Assembly: GCA_030429735.1 (NCBI GenBank)
Contig: JAUIET010000002.1
Coordinates: forward strand, 186,001-250,000
DNA length: 64,000 nucleotides
From: Gammaproteobacteria bacterium
GTDB taxonomy: Bacteria; Pseudomonadota; Gammaproteobacteria; Pseudomonadales; JAUIET01
Direction: 5' to 3'
Below the pieces are notes generated by a model. The model saw nothing but the letters and a program-made list of their open reading frames with translations. It ran no database searches and was not told where the DNA came from. The position numbers and the translations under genes were made by a program. This document shows, piece after piece, positions 1 to 6,926 of this stretch (its first letter is position 1; every line of letters begins with the position of its first letter).

Positions 1-183
1 CCACCGCAAAGAGTGCGCTGCGTCACATTTGAAACCGGCACTGTTCAGTAATTCCGTTCATTCGCCATTTTAACTACTCGTTATTTCCGAACCGATGGAC
101 CAATTATCCAGATTTTTATTTAGGCTGGGATCACCTACAGTTAGGCCAATGAATCGCCAACCCTCCCCGAAGGAGAGTAAAGT

Positions 184-339
184 ATGAGTACTAATATCGA
201 CAAAAATGAAGCAGGCACAGACAAGGTCAGCGCCTGGCTCAATGACCCTATGGGTTCCGTGGTTGCAGCCACTGCCTCTGTGTTCGCCAGCTTTGCTGTG
301 GTACTGACAGGTATTGGCATGATCAGTATGGCCGTGTAA
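184..339 (+). CDS. 51-aa single-pass membrane protein, unknown function
   Basis: A short reading frame starts at ATG 184 behind a good ribosome binding site (GAAGGAGAG, about 7 bases upstream). It encodes a charged, polar N-terminal half (MSTNIDKNEAGTDKVSAWL) followed by one hydrophobic segment of about 28 residues rich in A, V, S and G, ending MISMAV. There is no cysteine or haem motif. I do not recognise a family. It stands alone: the Lrp gene downstream is on the opposite strand. The architecture (short soluble head, one helix, almost no tail) resembles small accessory subunits of membrane complexes, but that is only an analogy. Nothing recognisable lies in bases 1-183. Confidence 0.55.
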   Translation: MSTNIDKNEAGTDKVSAWLNDPMGSVVAATASVFASFAVVLTGIGMISMAV

Positions 340-452
340 CTTCCTTTTACTGAGGGGCGCAAAAAACGCAGAGTCACTGCCGGGTTGCATAAACCCTTGC
401 GCCTTTCCCACCACCGAAAAATTCTGACCAACCTGGTCGTGCTTTATTCGTA

Positions 453-917
453 CTACGTAGCGGGAACTGGAATAGTCAGTGTTTCCTTCACTGCTTCCAT
501 TACCGCAATACTGGTTGAGTCTTGAACCCCGGGAACGCTCAGCAGCGTGTCCTCCAAAAAGTCTCGGTATGCTTTCATGTCCTTGACTCTGGCCTTAATC
601 AGATAATCAAAACTACCGGTTACCAGATAACATTCCTGTACCTGTTCCAACTTCGCCACCGCGCGCTTAAACCGCTCAAAATTCTGCTTGCTTGAACGGT
701 CAAGACTGATTTGAACGAACACGATCAGGCCGGCTTCGAGTTGCTCGGGGTTGAGCATGCCTGAGTAGCCGCTGATAAACCCCTCGCGCTCGAGTTTTCG
801 AACCCGTTCAATACAGGGCGTGGTGGTTAACCCTACTTGTTTGCCCAGCTCAGTGAAGGAGATGCGACCGTTTGACTGCAGGGTACGGAGAATTTTGCGG
901 TCTATGGCTGTTAGCAC
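453..917 (-). CDS. Lrp/AsnC family transcriptional regulator
   Basis: A 154-aa protein of standard Lrp length. Residues 1-60 form the winged helix-turn-helix (DRKILRTLQSNGRISFTELG, then the recognition helix TTTPCIERVRKLEREGFI). Residues 65-150 are the RAM/AsnC ligand-binding domain that normally makes octamers and binds an amino acid. It is divergent from alanine dehydrogenase at 1078, the classic arrangement for an Lrp-type activator of amino-acid catabolism (AldR/BkdR-like). Control of ald and of its own gene is therefore likely. The effector is probably alanine or a branched-chain amino acid. The family call is secure; the target is inferred from position. Confidence 0.9.
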   Translation of the reverse strand: MLTAIDRKILRTLQSNGRISFTELGKQVGLTTTPCIERVRKLEREGFISGYSGMLNPEQLEAGLIVFVQISLDRSSKQNFERFKRAVAKLEQVQECYLVTGSFDYLIKARVKDMKAYRDFLEDTLLSVPGVQDSTSIAVMEAVKETLTIPVPAT

Positions 918-1077
918 GTTGAATTACGGATAAATGATTAGTTTGCGAGATAATATACTGTAAAAACTAATAATAATAATAAAAAGTGTCGTTAAAATAG
1001 AAAATTCCACACGTTTAGTGTGTCCGATTTCTGTTCTGTTCACTACACTTCGCGAAAATACAGGGGAGAAACCGGCC
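918..1077. promoter_or_regulatory. Divergent lrp/ald control region
   Basis: This AT-rich 160-bp region separates the divergent lrp-like gene and ald. It holds a run of TAA/TAATAA triplets around 968-985 and an inverted repeat, CACAC-GTTTA-GTGTG, at 1008-1022. AT-rich bendable DNA with short inverted repeats is usual for Lrp-family sites, but no exact consensus operator is visible. The ribosome binding site for ald (AGGGGAGAAA) is at its right edge and fixes the ald start at 1078. Confidence 0.45.
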
Positions 1078-2193
1078 ATGAAAATTGGTGTACCAAAGGA
1101 AATCAAGAATCACGAGTATCGGGTAGGGTTAACGCCTGCCAGCGTTAAAGAGCTGCGTCTTTACGGCCATGAAATTACCGTTCAACGGGGTGCGGCCGCC
1201 GGGATCGGGGTGGATGACCGCGAGTATGAGCTGGTGGGTGCCAGACTGGTTGATACGGCAGAAGAGATCTACGCCGACAATGAATTGATCATCAAGGTCA
1301 AGGAACCACAACCGGAGGAATGTCGCCAACTTCGCGAAGGCCAAACGCTGTTCACGTACCTGCACCTTGCGCCAGACCCGGAACAAACCCGCCTGCTGCT
1401 GGAGTCTGGTGTTACTGCGATCGCCTATGAAACAGTGACCAGCCCGAATGGCACTTTGCCGTTGTTGGCACCCATGAGTGAGGTTGCCGGGCGGCTGGCC
1501 GCGCAGGCCGGTGCGCATTGCCTGGAGCGCGCGCAAGGCGGATCCGGAGTTCTGTTGGGTGGGGTGCCCGGTACGCCGCCTGCCAAAGTGCTGGTGATTG
1601 GTGGCGGTGTGGTGGGCGACAATGCCGCTTACATTGCCCGCGGTATGGGGGCGAATGTCACCCTGCTGGATCGTTCCCTGGCGCGCCTGCGCGAACTGGA
1701 ATCAGAATACGCAGGCAAAGTGAACTGCATTTACAGCACTCAGGAAGCCATTGAGAAGTACGCGCTTGAAGCCGACCTGGTGATTGGCGCGGTTCTGTTG
1801 CCCGGCGCCTCGGCACCGAAGCTGCTGACTGCTGATATTGTGTCGCGAATGAAGCCTGGCTCGGTTGTGGTGGATGTTGCTATCGATCAGGGCGGTTGCT
1901 TTGAAACCTCGCACCCAACAACCCACCAGAACCCAACCTATGTGGTGGATGGCGTAGTGCATTATTGCGTGGCAAATATGCCAGGCGCGGTGCCGGTAAC
2001 CTCAACCAACGCATTGAATAACGCCACGCTGCCATTTGCCTTGAACCTGGCCAATAACGGCTTTCGAAAAGCAATGCAGATTGATCCGCACCTGATGAAC
2101 GGGCTGAACGTGCACGCCGGGCAATTGACGTATCAGGCGGTGGCCGAGGCACAGGGCCTGACCTATGTACCGGCGAAAGACATTATTGCTTAG
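1078..2193 (+). CDS. ald: Alanine dehydrogenase
   Basis: A 371-aa protein matching NAD-dependent alanine dehydrogenase over its whole length. It interconverts L-alanine and pyruvate plus ammonia in the cytoplasm. The N-terminus MKIGVPKEIKNHEYRVGLTP is diagnostic. The catalytic lysine lies in IKVKEPQPEE, the motif MSEVAGRLA follows, and the NAD-binding glycine-rich loop VIGGGVVGDNAA is near residues 172-183. The C-terminal PGAVPVTSTNALNNAT motif is intact. The frame is open 20 codons further upstream, but ATG 1078 has the ribosome binding site and the family N-terminus. It diverges from an Lrp-type gene that probably controls it. Confidence 0.96.
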   Translation: MKIGVPKEIKNHEYRVGLTPASVKELRLYGHEITVQRGAAAGIGVDDREYELVGARLVDTAEEIYADNELIIKVKEPQPEECRQLREGQTLFTYLHLAPDPEQTRLLLESGVTAIAYETVTSPNGTLPLLAPMSEVAGRLAAQAGAHCLERAQGGSGVLLGGVPGTPPAKVLVIGGGVVGDNAAYIARGMGANVTLLDRSLARLRELESEYAGKVNCIYSTQEAIEKYALEADLVIGAVLLPGASAPKLLTADIVSRMKPGSVVVDVAIDQGGCFETSHPTTHQNPTYVVDGVVHYCVANMPGAVPVTSTNALNNATLPFALNLANNGFRKAMQIDPHLMNGLNVHAGQLTYQAVAEAQGLTYVPAKDIIA

Positions 2194-2200
2194 CTCAGCG

Positions 2201-2926
2201 CTATTTGATGGCCAGCCGCTTTAGTGTGTCGTAGTACGGTCGGGCCTCGGCAGCAAGACGCCGTTGCGCGTCGTTCAGCGAGGGGGTTTTAGGCGTATAG
2301 GGCGCAAAACCGCTAGAGGCGTTTACAGAATCATACCAGTACGGCGCCCAAACCCCGTCGCTGACGCGCGGCCCCGCCGGCCAGTGCAGCATGTTGTCGT
2401 CGAACGCCACATCCAGCGCACTGCACAGGGCCTGCAGTTGCTGCCGGGGGTGTTTCAGGAACAGCTCGGTATCGATGATGACAGGTGCTCGCTCGGCGCT
2501 GTCGCAAAAGGCGTCAAACAGCTCGGTTGCCTGTCGAAAGCCGAGATCGTCGAGCGTTACCTGATCGCGCACGGCGGAATAGGACGCGACCACCAGGGCC
2601 GGGTCTCTGATCAGAAAATAATGCCGATATCCGGTCAGCCAATCACGACCCACCTCGGGCAACATATGCATGACCATGTGCTTTTGAAAACAGATCGTCT
2701 CACCATTGTCGGTTGCCGCATTACAGCGCTTGACTGCGCTCTGCCAGTCGGTACCCTGTGCCTGCATAACGTCTTCGGCACCCGGGTGATCAAGACCGGT
2801 TTGGTGAAGGTAATAGCCGTACAGCGGTTCATCCAGCACCTGGCAATCGGTACGATGTTCCCAGGCTCGCATCATGGCCGTTGAAATATTTCGTGGTCCG
2901 GACCACATGGCAATTCGAACCGTCAT
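2201..2926 (-). CDS. Sulfotransferase-like P-loop protein
   Basis: A 241-aa protein with the PAPS-binding P-loop-like start IAMWSGPRNISTAMMRAWEHR, found in a sulfotransferase-superfamily branch often annotated beside or fused to branched-chain aminotransferases. A second conserved block, YRHYFLIRDPALVVASY (about residues 100-116), resembles the 3'-phosphate-binding motif. Its start has a GAGGTG ribosome binding site. It is convergent with ald (7-bp gap) and divergent from the class IV aminotransferase at 2967. In other bacteria these two proteins are neighbours or one polypeptide, so a functional link is likely. The substrate is unknown. Confidence 0.75.
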   Translation of the reverse strand: MTVRIAMWSGPRNISTAMMRAWEHRTDCQVLDEPLYGYYLHQTGLDHPGAEDVMQAQGTDWQSAVKRCNAATDNGETICFQKHMVMHMLPEVGRDWLTGYRHYFLIRDPALVVASYSAVRDQVTLDDLGFRQATELFDAFCDSAERAPVIIDTELFLKHPRQQLQALCSALDVAFDDNMLHWPAGPRVSDGVWAPYWYDSVNASSGFAPYTPKTPSLNDAQRRLAAEARPYYDTLKRLAIK

Positions 2927-2966
2927 AACACCTCAGTAATCAACACACTTAACAGGAAACGTAACC

Positions 2967-3893
2967 GTGGCTACCAGCACGCACGACGCGAACATAGACG
3001 AACGCAACCAGGCAATCAAGATTTATTTGAACGGCAATATAGTGCCCAGAGCGGAAGCAACGGTGTCGGTGTATGACAGCGGATTTATGCTCGGCGACGG
3101 CGTTTGGGAAGGTTTGCGTTTGCACGACGGAGTAGTGTGTTTTCTGGAGGAGCATCTTGAACGATTGTACGCAGGTGCGCTGATGTTGAAGCTTGATATC
3201 GGTATGCCTGCAGAGGCCCTTGCTCAAGAGGTATACCGCACCGTTGAGGCCAATAACATGCACGACGATGTTCATCTTCGGCTAATGGTCACGAGGGGGC
3301 TGAAACGCCGCCCTTTTCAGCACCCGGGTCTGAGCGACAGTGGGCCAACGATTGTAATCATTGCCGAGCACAGTCGCGTGGACGAGGCGATCTACCAACA
3401 GGGCATCCGGCTGGCCACGGTGCCAAATCATCGCGGTACGCCACTGACACAAGACCCCAAGCTGAATTCGCACAGTAAACTGAATTGTATTCTGGCTTTG
3501 AATCAGGCAATTGAGGCGGGCGCGGATGAAGCGCTGATGTTGGACCCGCACGGTTTTGTGAACACCACCAACTCCACTAATTTCTTCATTGTGCGCAAGG
3601 GTGAACTGTGGACGTCTACCGGCGACTATTGCATGAACGGCGTGACCCGGCAGAAAGTCATTGATCTTTGCCGGTCAAATGGTATTCCGGTTTATGAGCG
3701 AAACTACTCACTGGTGGATGCCTACAGTGCTGACGAGGCCTTCGTAACCGGAACCTTCGGTGCACAAACGCCGGTATCGGAAATAGACGGCCGCGTGCTC
3801 AAGCATGTGGGCGGACCGCTGTTTGGAAAAATCCGGGAGCTGTATTCCGATCTGATCAAACAGCACTGCAGCGATGTAATAGCGGCACGTTAG
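2967..3893 (+). CDS. Class IV PLP aminotransferase (branched-chain/D-amino-acid type)
   Basis: A 308-aa fold-type IV aminotransferase. Visible hallmarks are VSVYDSGFMLGDGVWEGLR (residues about 30-50), the PLP-binding lysine in NSHSKLN, and the phosphate-binding stretch GFVNTTNSTNFF. The family contains IlvE, D-alanine aminotransferase and aminodeoxychorismate lyase. The acidic residue normally found in the phosphate-loop motif of IlvE (G-x-V-x-E) is threonine here, so classical IlvE activity is not assured. The start is GTG 2967 with AGGAAAC upstream. Its stop codon overlaps the stop of the convergent kinase gene. It is divergent from the sulfotransferase-like gene. Confidence 0.85.
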   Translation: MATSTHDANIDERNQAIKIYLNGNIVPRAEATVSVYDSGFMLGDGVWEGLRLHDGVVCFLEEHLERLYAGALMLKLDIGMPAEALAQEVYRTVEANNMHDDVHLRLMVTRGLKRRPFQHPGLSDSGPTIVIIAEHSRVDEAIYQQGIRLATVPNHRGTPLTQDPKLNSHSKLNCILALNQAIEAGADEALMLDPHGFVNTTNSTNFFIVRKGELWTSTGDYCMNGVTRQKVIDLCRSNGIPVYERNYSLVDAYSADEAFVTGTFGAQTPVSEIDGRVLKHVGGPLFGKIRELYSDLIKQHCSDVIAAR

Positions 3894-4936
3894 TGGCATT
3901 TATCCAGCAAGGGTGCGATCAACGCTGACGCGTGATTGGGAAAATCGGCGAAGTTGGCATCGGTTTTCATCATCGCCATCATTTTCTTTTCCATAATGAC
4001 GGCGAAACGCCACATCACAAACAACTCGTACCAGGCAATATCATCGATCGGCAGGTCGGTAAGCTCGCTCCAGCGCTGGTAGGCTTGATTGTAATCGGGA
4101 ATGCCGGTCATTTTCTCGGCACCCAGGCCCACCGAATTGGCGTGGTCTATCCAGAAATACCAGGCTATATCTGACAGCGGGTCACCGACGCTGGCCAGTT
4201 CCCAATCCAGTACAGCGACCGGGTGCAGGTCTTGATAAATGATATTGCCGGGGCGTGAGTCGCCCCAGCACAGGCGGCGAGCGCCATTCGCGGGCGCACT
4301 GTTCCTTATGTAATCCCAGGCTTTGAAGATCATCGGGTCGGCCGAATCACGCACGCCAAGCTGCAAAAGCCGTTCGTATTTGACCAATTCGTGCGCCGCA
4401 GCCGGTTCGTCGGTCGCTGACTCGGGCATGCCAGGCAAGCGAAAGTCGTCAACCGGCAATCGATGAATACTGGCCAGAACCTCCAGCCCGTTGTTCCACA
4501 TGGTGGCCCGCTCATCTGCGCTCAGTTCACTCACCCAGCTGCCAAACGCCATTGGCGGGTTGTCCGGTGGTATCAGGCCCGCGGTGAAATTCATCACATA
4601 GAAGTCACTGCCGAGCAGGCCGGCATCGGCTTCGTAGGCCACCAGCCCCGGCACGGGTATGCCGTGTTGCCCGGCGATGCGCATCACGTCGTATTGCAAC
4701 TTCAGGTTGTGACTTTCGAATACCTCGCTTTCTTTCGGGACCATGCGCAGTACAAACCGCTGTGTGCCGCCAGACCAATTGGCGTCGAACAACAGGGTTA
4801 CGCTGCTCTCACCACTCGCTTCCGGAAAGTTAAGTTCACCAAGCCGAAAATCGCTGCCTTTATCAAGCCTTACCGCGAGCCAGCTTTCCAGGTTTTGCCG
4901 AATGTGTTCAAGGTCTCCAACGTTCTGCTTGGCCAT
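3890..4936 (-). CDS. APH/choline-kinase-like phosphotransferase
   Basis: A 348-aa member of the aminoglycoside phosphotransferase-like family of the ACAD10/11 type, which in bacteria usually sits near acyl-CoA dehydrogenases. The catalytic loop reads WGDSRPGNII (about residues 220-229) and the metal-binding DWE follows in VAVLDWELASVGDPLSD. The usual histidine before G-D is tryptophan. The substrate is unknown, and antibiotic resistance is not implied. The start has GAGACC upstream. It is convergent with the aminotransferase (stops overlap) and diverges from a small membrane gene at 5001. Confidence 0.8.
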   Translation of the reverse strand: MAKQNVGDLEHIRQNLESWLAVRLDKGSDFRLGELNFPEASGESSVTLLFDANWSGGTQRFVLRMVPKESEVFESHNLKLQYDVMRIAGQHGIPVPGLVAYEADAGLLGSDFYVMNFTAGLIPPDNPPMAFGSWVSELSADERATMWNNGLEVLASIHRLPVDDFRLPGMPESATDEPAAAHELVKYERLLQLGVRDSADPMIFKAWDYIRNSAPANGARRLCWGDSRPGNIIYQDLHPVAVLDWELASVGDPLSDIAWYFWIDHANSVGLGAEKMTGIPDYNQAYQRWSELTDLPIDDIAWYELFVMWRFAVIMEKKMMAMMKTDANFADFPNHASALIAPLLDKCH

Positions 4937-5000
4937 ATTGCGGTCTCATCAACTCAAGGTACACTTGCAGTCCTTATTATACGGCACGCCCGGATCAGCA

Positions 5001-5366
5001 ATGTCTAAACAATATGTAGAGTCAGAAGAGCGCGCGCTGGCAGATCGTCTTGTGAACTACTCAGATGCCATCGTGGCCTTGTGTTTTATCAGCAGTTCGG
5101 GGTTTGGCCTGGCAGTGGCAGACCCCGATATACGCGAAACGCTTGTTGAGGCCGCATGGCAGCTACTGTGCGCAAACGTAGTGCTGGGTGTCGTGTTTTC
5201 AATATTGCTTATTGTGCTCAGGCGCTGGGAGCAAAATTTGCGCAGTGAGTCGCAGTTGTCCGCGCTGGGTGTGCGCTACTCACGCAATTTGTACATTGCG
5301 CGTCATGTCGTTATCTGGGTCGCGGTTGGGCAAACCGTTGCCATGGTCACCGCATTGATTGGTTGA
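5001..5366 (+). CDS. Small multi-pass inner-membrane protein, unknown
   Basis: A 121-aa protein from ATG 5001 (MSKQYVESEERALADRLVNY). The frame is open upstream to 4743, but that part lies inside the antisense kinase gene. Three hydrophobic stretches are visible: around residues 25-45, 55-75 (VVLGVVFSILLIVL) and 98-118 (HVVIWVAVGQTVAMVTALI). A basic segment (RRWEQNLR) follows the second. No family is recognised. It is 48 bp before the SIMPL gene on the same strand and may be co-transcribed with it. Confidence 0.7.
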   Translation: MSKQYVESEERALADRLVNYSDAIVALCFISSSGFGLAVADPDIRETLVEAAWQLLCANVVLGVVFSILLIVLRRWEQNLRSESQLSALGVRYSRNLYIARHVVIWVAVGQTVAMVTALIG

Positions 5367-5414
5367 AGCGTTCTTTGGCCAATGTCATCATGTGCATTGC
5401 ACAAGGAATTTACT

Positions 5415-6131
5415 ATGCTTTCAAACGATAGAACCAGCTCGCTTATTCTGGGCCTGTGCCTGCTCGCGGGTCTGACCCTGCTCGGCATCTTGCTTGGAAA
5501 CGCGGCCCTGGACTTTAAACAGCTGGACCGCAGTGTCACTGTGAAAGGCCTGGCCGAGCGTGAGCTGAATGCCAATATTGTCATCTGGCCGATTCAATTC
5601 ACCCTGGCAGACAATGACCTGCAGCAGCTCTATGAATCCATCGAACGTGACAGCAAAAAAATTCGTACCTTTCTGGCCGCCAATGGCGTGAACCTGGATG
5701 AAATCAGTCAGGCGGCACCCGCCATTACCGATAAATCGGCCAATATGTACGGCGGCGATTCCGGCGCCCCGTTTCGCTACACGGCCCAGCAAACCGTCAC
5801 TGTGTATTCCGAGAATATCGCAGCGGTGCGTACAACAATGAGTCTGATGCCAGAGCTTGGCAAGCAAGGGATTGTGTTAACCGGTGGCTATGAATCGCAA
5901 CCTGAGTATTTGTTTACCCGTCTGAACGAGGTCAAACCGGAAATGATCGAAGAAGCCACCCGCAAAGCGCGTGAAGTGGCCGAAAAATTTGCCGCAGACT
6001 CTGCCAGTACCCTGGGCAAAATAAAGCAGGCGCGCCAGGGTCAGTTCAGCATCAGCCCACGCGACCAGAACAATCCGCACATTAAGAAAGTGAGGGTAGT
6101 GTCGACCGTTGAGTATTATTTGTCTGATTGA
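5415..6131 (+). CDS. SIMPL domain (DUF541) periplasmic protein
   Basis: A 238-aa protein with an N-terminal signal/anchor helix (SLILGLCLLAGLTLLGILLG, residues 9-28). It then has the SIMPL/DUF541 features: VTVKGLAERELNANIVIWPI, the repeated beta-alpha units, and a C-terminal KVRVVSTVEYYL strand. SIMPL proteins are exported and bacterial members are linked to oxidative and envelope stress; their biochemical role is poorly defined. The start at 5415 is chosen for its AAGGAAT ribosome binding site and signal peptide. The upstream extension to 5382 lacks both. Confidence 0.85.
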   Translation: MLSNDRTSSLILGLCLLAGLTLLGILLGNAALDFKQLDRSVTVKGLAERELNANIVIWPIQFTLADNDLQQLYESIERDSKKIRTFLAANGVNLDEISQAAPAITDKSANMYGGDSGAPFRYTAQQTVTVYSENIAAVRTTMSLMPELGKQGIVLTGGYESQPEYLFTRLNEVKPEMIEEATRKAREVAEKFAADSASTLGKIKQARQGQFSISPRDQNNPHIKKVRVVSTVEYYLSD

Positions 6132-6152
6132 TCCAGGCAAACGAGCCCTTGC

Positions 6153-6863
6153 TCAGTTAACGCGCTGAAACACCGTGGTACGACCAAACATCGGCGAGCC
6201 TATGTAACCTCTAACGTTCAAGGTCGATGTGTCCTTACCATCAAACCACAAACGGCTTTTGTAACGCTTGCCCTCCGACGCGTCATACACGGTGCCGCCT
6301 TCCCATCGGTCTTTCTTTTCGTTGTAGTGGAAATCCTGAAGCATCACTGAGCCGAGGAACAGCTGGCCTTTTAGTGCGGGGTCAGGGTTTAGCTCGTCCT
6401 TCTGCTCAGGAATATCATAGGCCGATACCTTGCCGTGAAACTTGGTGCCGGATTCGAAGATCTTCACTTGACCATCTTTGTCAGGAAACCAGTAGGTGCC
6501 TATAAGGCGACTTGAGTCAGCGAGCACCTGATTAGATAACGCTAGGGAAGCTCTGAAAAATACCCGATGCCTCTGGCTTACAGGCGAATCCAGAGTTGAG
6601 GCGCGAGTTCGCAGGCTTACTGGTGGTAAGTCAAGAACTTGCAACGACAAGGCTGGGTTCGCCTGTAAGCCCCGCAGGGCGCGACCTGTAGCGCACCGTG
6701 GCTTCGTTGCGCCGCTCGCCAAGGACACCCAGCCTTGGCCTTCTCGACGCGCCTCACCACGGCACGCTACAGGTCACGCAGAGGCATTGGGTATTTTTCA
6801 GAGCTTCCCTAGCACTAATGCAAGAGTCAATGACAAGCTGATTGAGTGTGTTAGTGGTTTCAT
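6153..6863 (-). pseudogene. DUF2147 exported protein, broken by a MITE in the signal-peptide codons
   Basis: The mature domain (IGTYWFPDKDG, then DELNPDPALKGQLFLGS, then GYIGSPMFGRTTVFQRV) is a typical DUF2147 protein ending at 6153. Upstream it runs into the element at 6541-6813. On the far side of that element, ATG 6863 opens MKPLTHSISLSLTLALV. Removing the element plus one copy of the duplicated CTAG joins the halves exactly in frame: a 26-residue signal peptide from MKPLTHSIS to NQVLA, followed by D. In the present sequence the upstream half meets TGA a few codons into the element. The downstream half is open from an ATG inside the element but would lack a signal peptide. The gene is almost certainly inactive as an exported protein. 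Confidence 0.85.
6541..6813. mobile_element. Structured MITE, copy 1 (CTAG target duplication)
   Basis: A 273-bp element with long terminal inverted repeats: GCTAGGGAAGCTCTGAAAAA at the left is mirrored exactly at the right, and the match continues for about 35 bases with one mismatch. It is flanked by CTAG on both sides (6542-6545 and 6809-6812), interpreted as a 4-bp target duplication because excision restores the DUF2147 frame. It has no transposase. Inside are two further pairs of long arms (6575-6593 with 6653-6671; 6680-6701 with 6757-6779), each closing on a smaller hairpin (6604-6641; 6719-6738). The whole can fold as a three-way structure. A second copy is at 33021-33290. CTAG/YTAR duplication is typical of IS5-family transposition, so an IS5-like helper is inferred. 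Confidence 0.85.
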
Positions 6864-6926
6864 TTGCTGAATATTATGTTGCCTGTGTTTCTTCTTAAAG
6901 CAGCTGAGAGCTATTGCAGCCTGCTA

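Noticed and set aside
968-985. TAA triplet repeats near ald
   Set aside because: Too short for a tandem-repeat locus; treated as part of an AT-rich promoter.
3890-4936. Aminoglycoside resistance kinase
   Set aside because: It belongs by motif to the ACAD10/11-like APH branch, not to antibiotic kinases, and the catalytic loop differs.
4463-5008. Long plus-strand frame across the kinase gene
   Set aside because: It is antisense to a well-supported phosphotransferase and its translation shows no domain character.
6153-6728. Continuous 191-codon frame reading from the MITE into DUF2147 as a normal gene
   Set aside because: The first 60 or so codons are element sequence; excision restores a proper signal peptide, so the present start is accidental.
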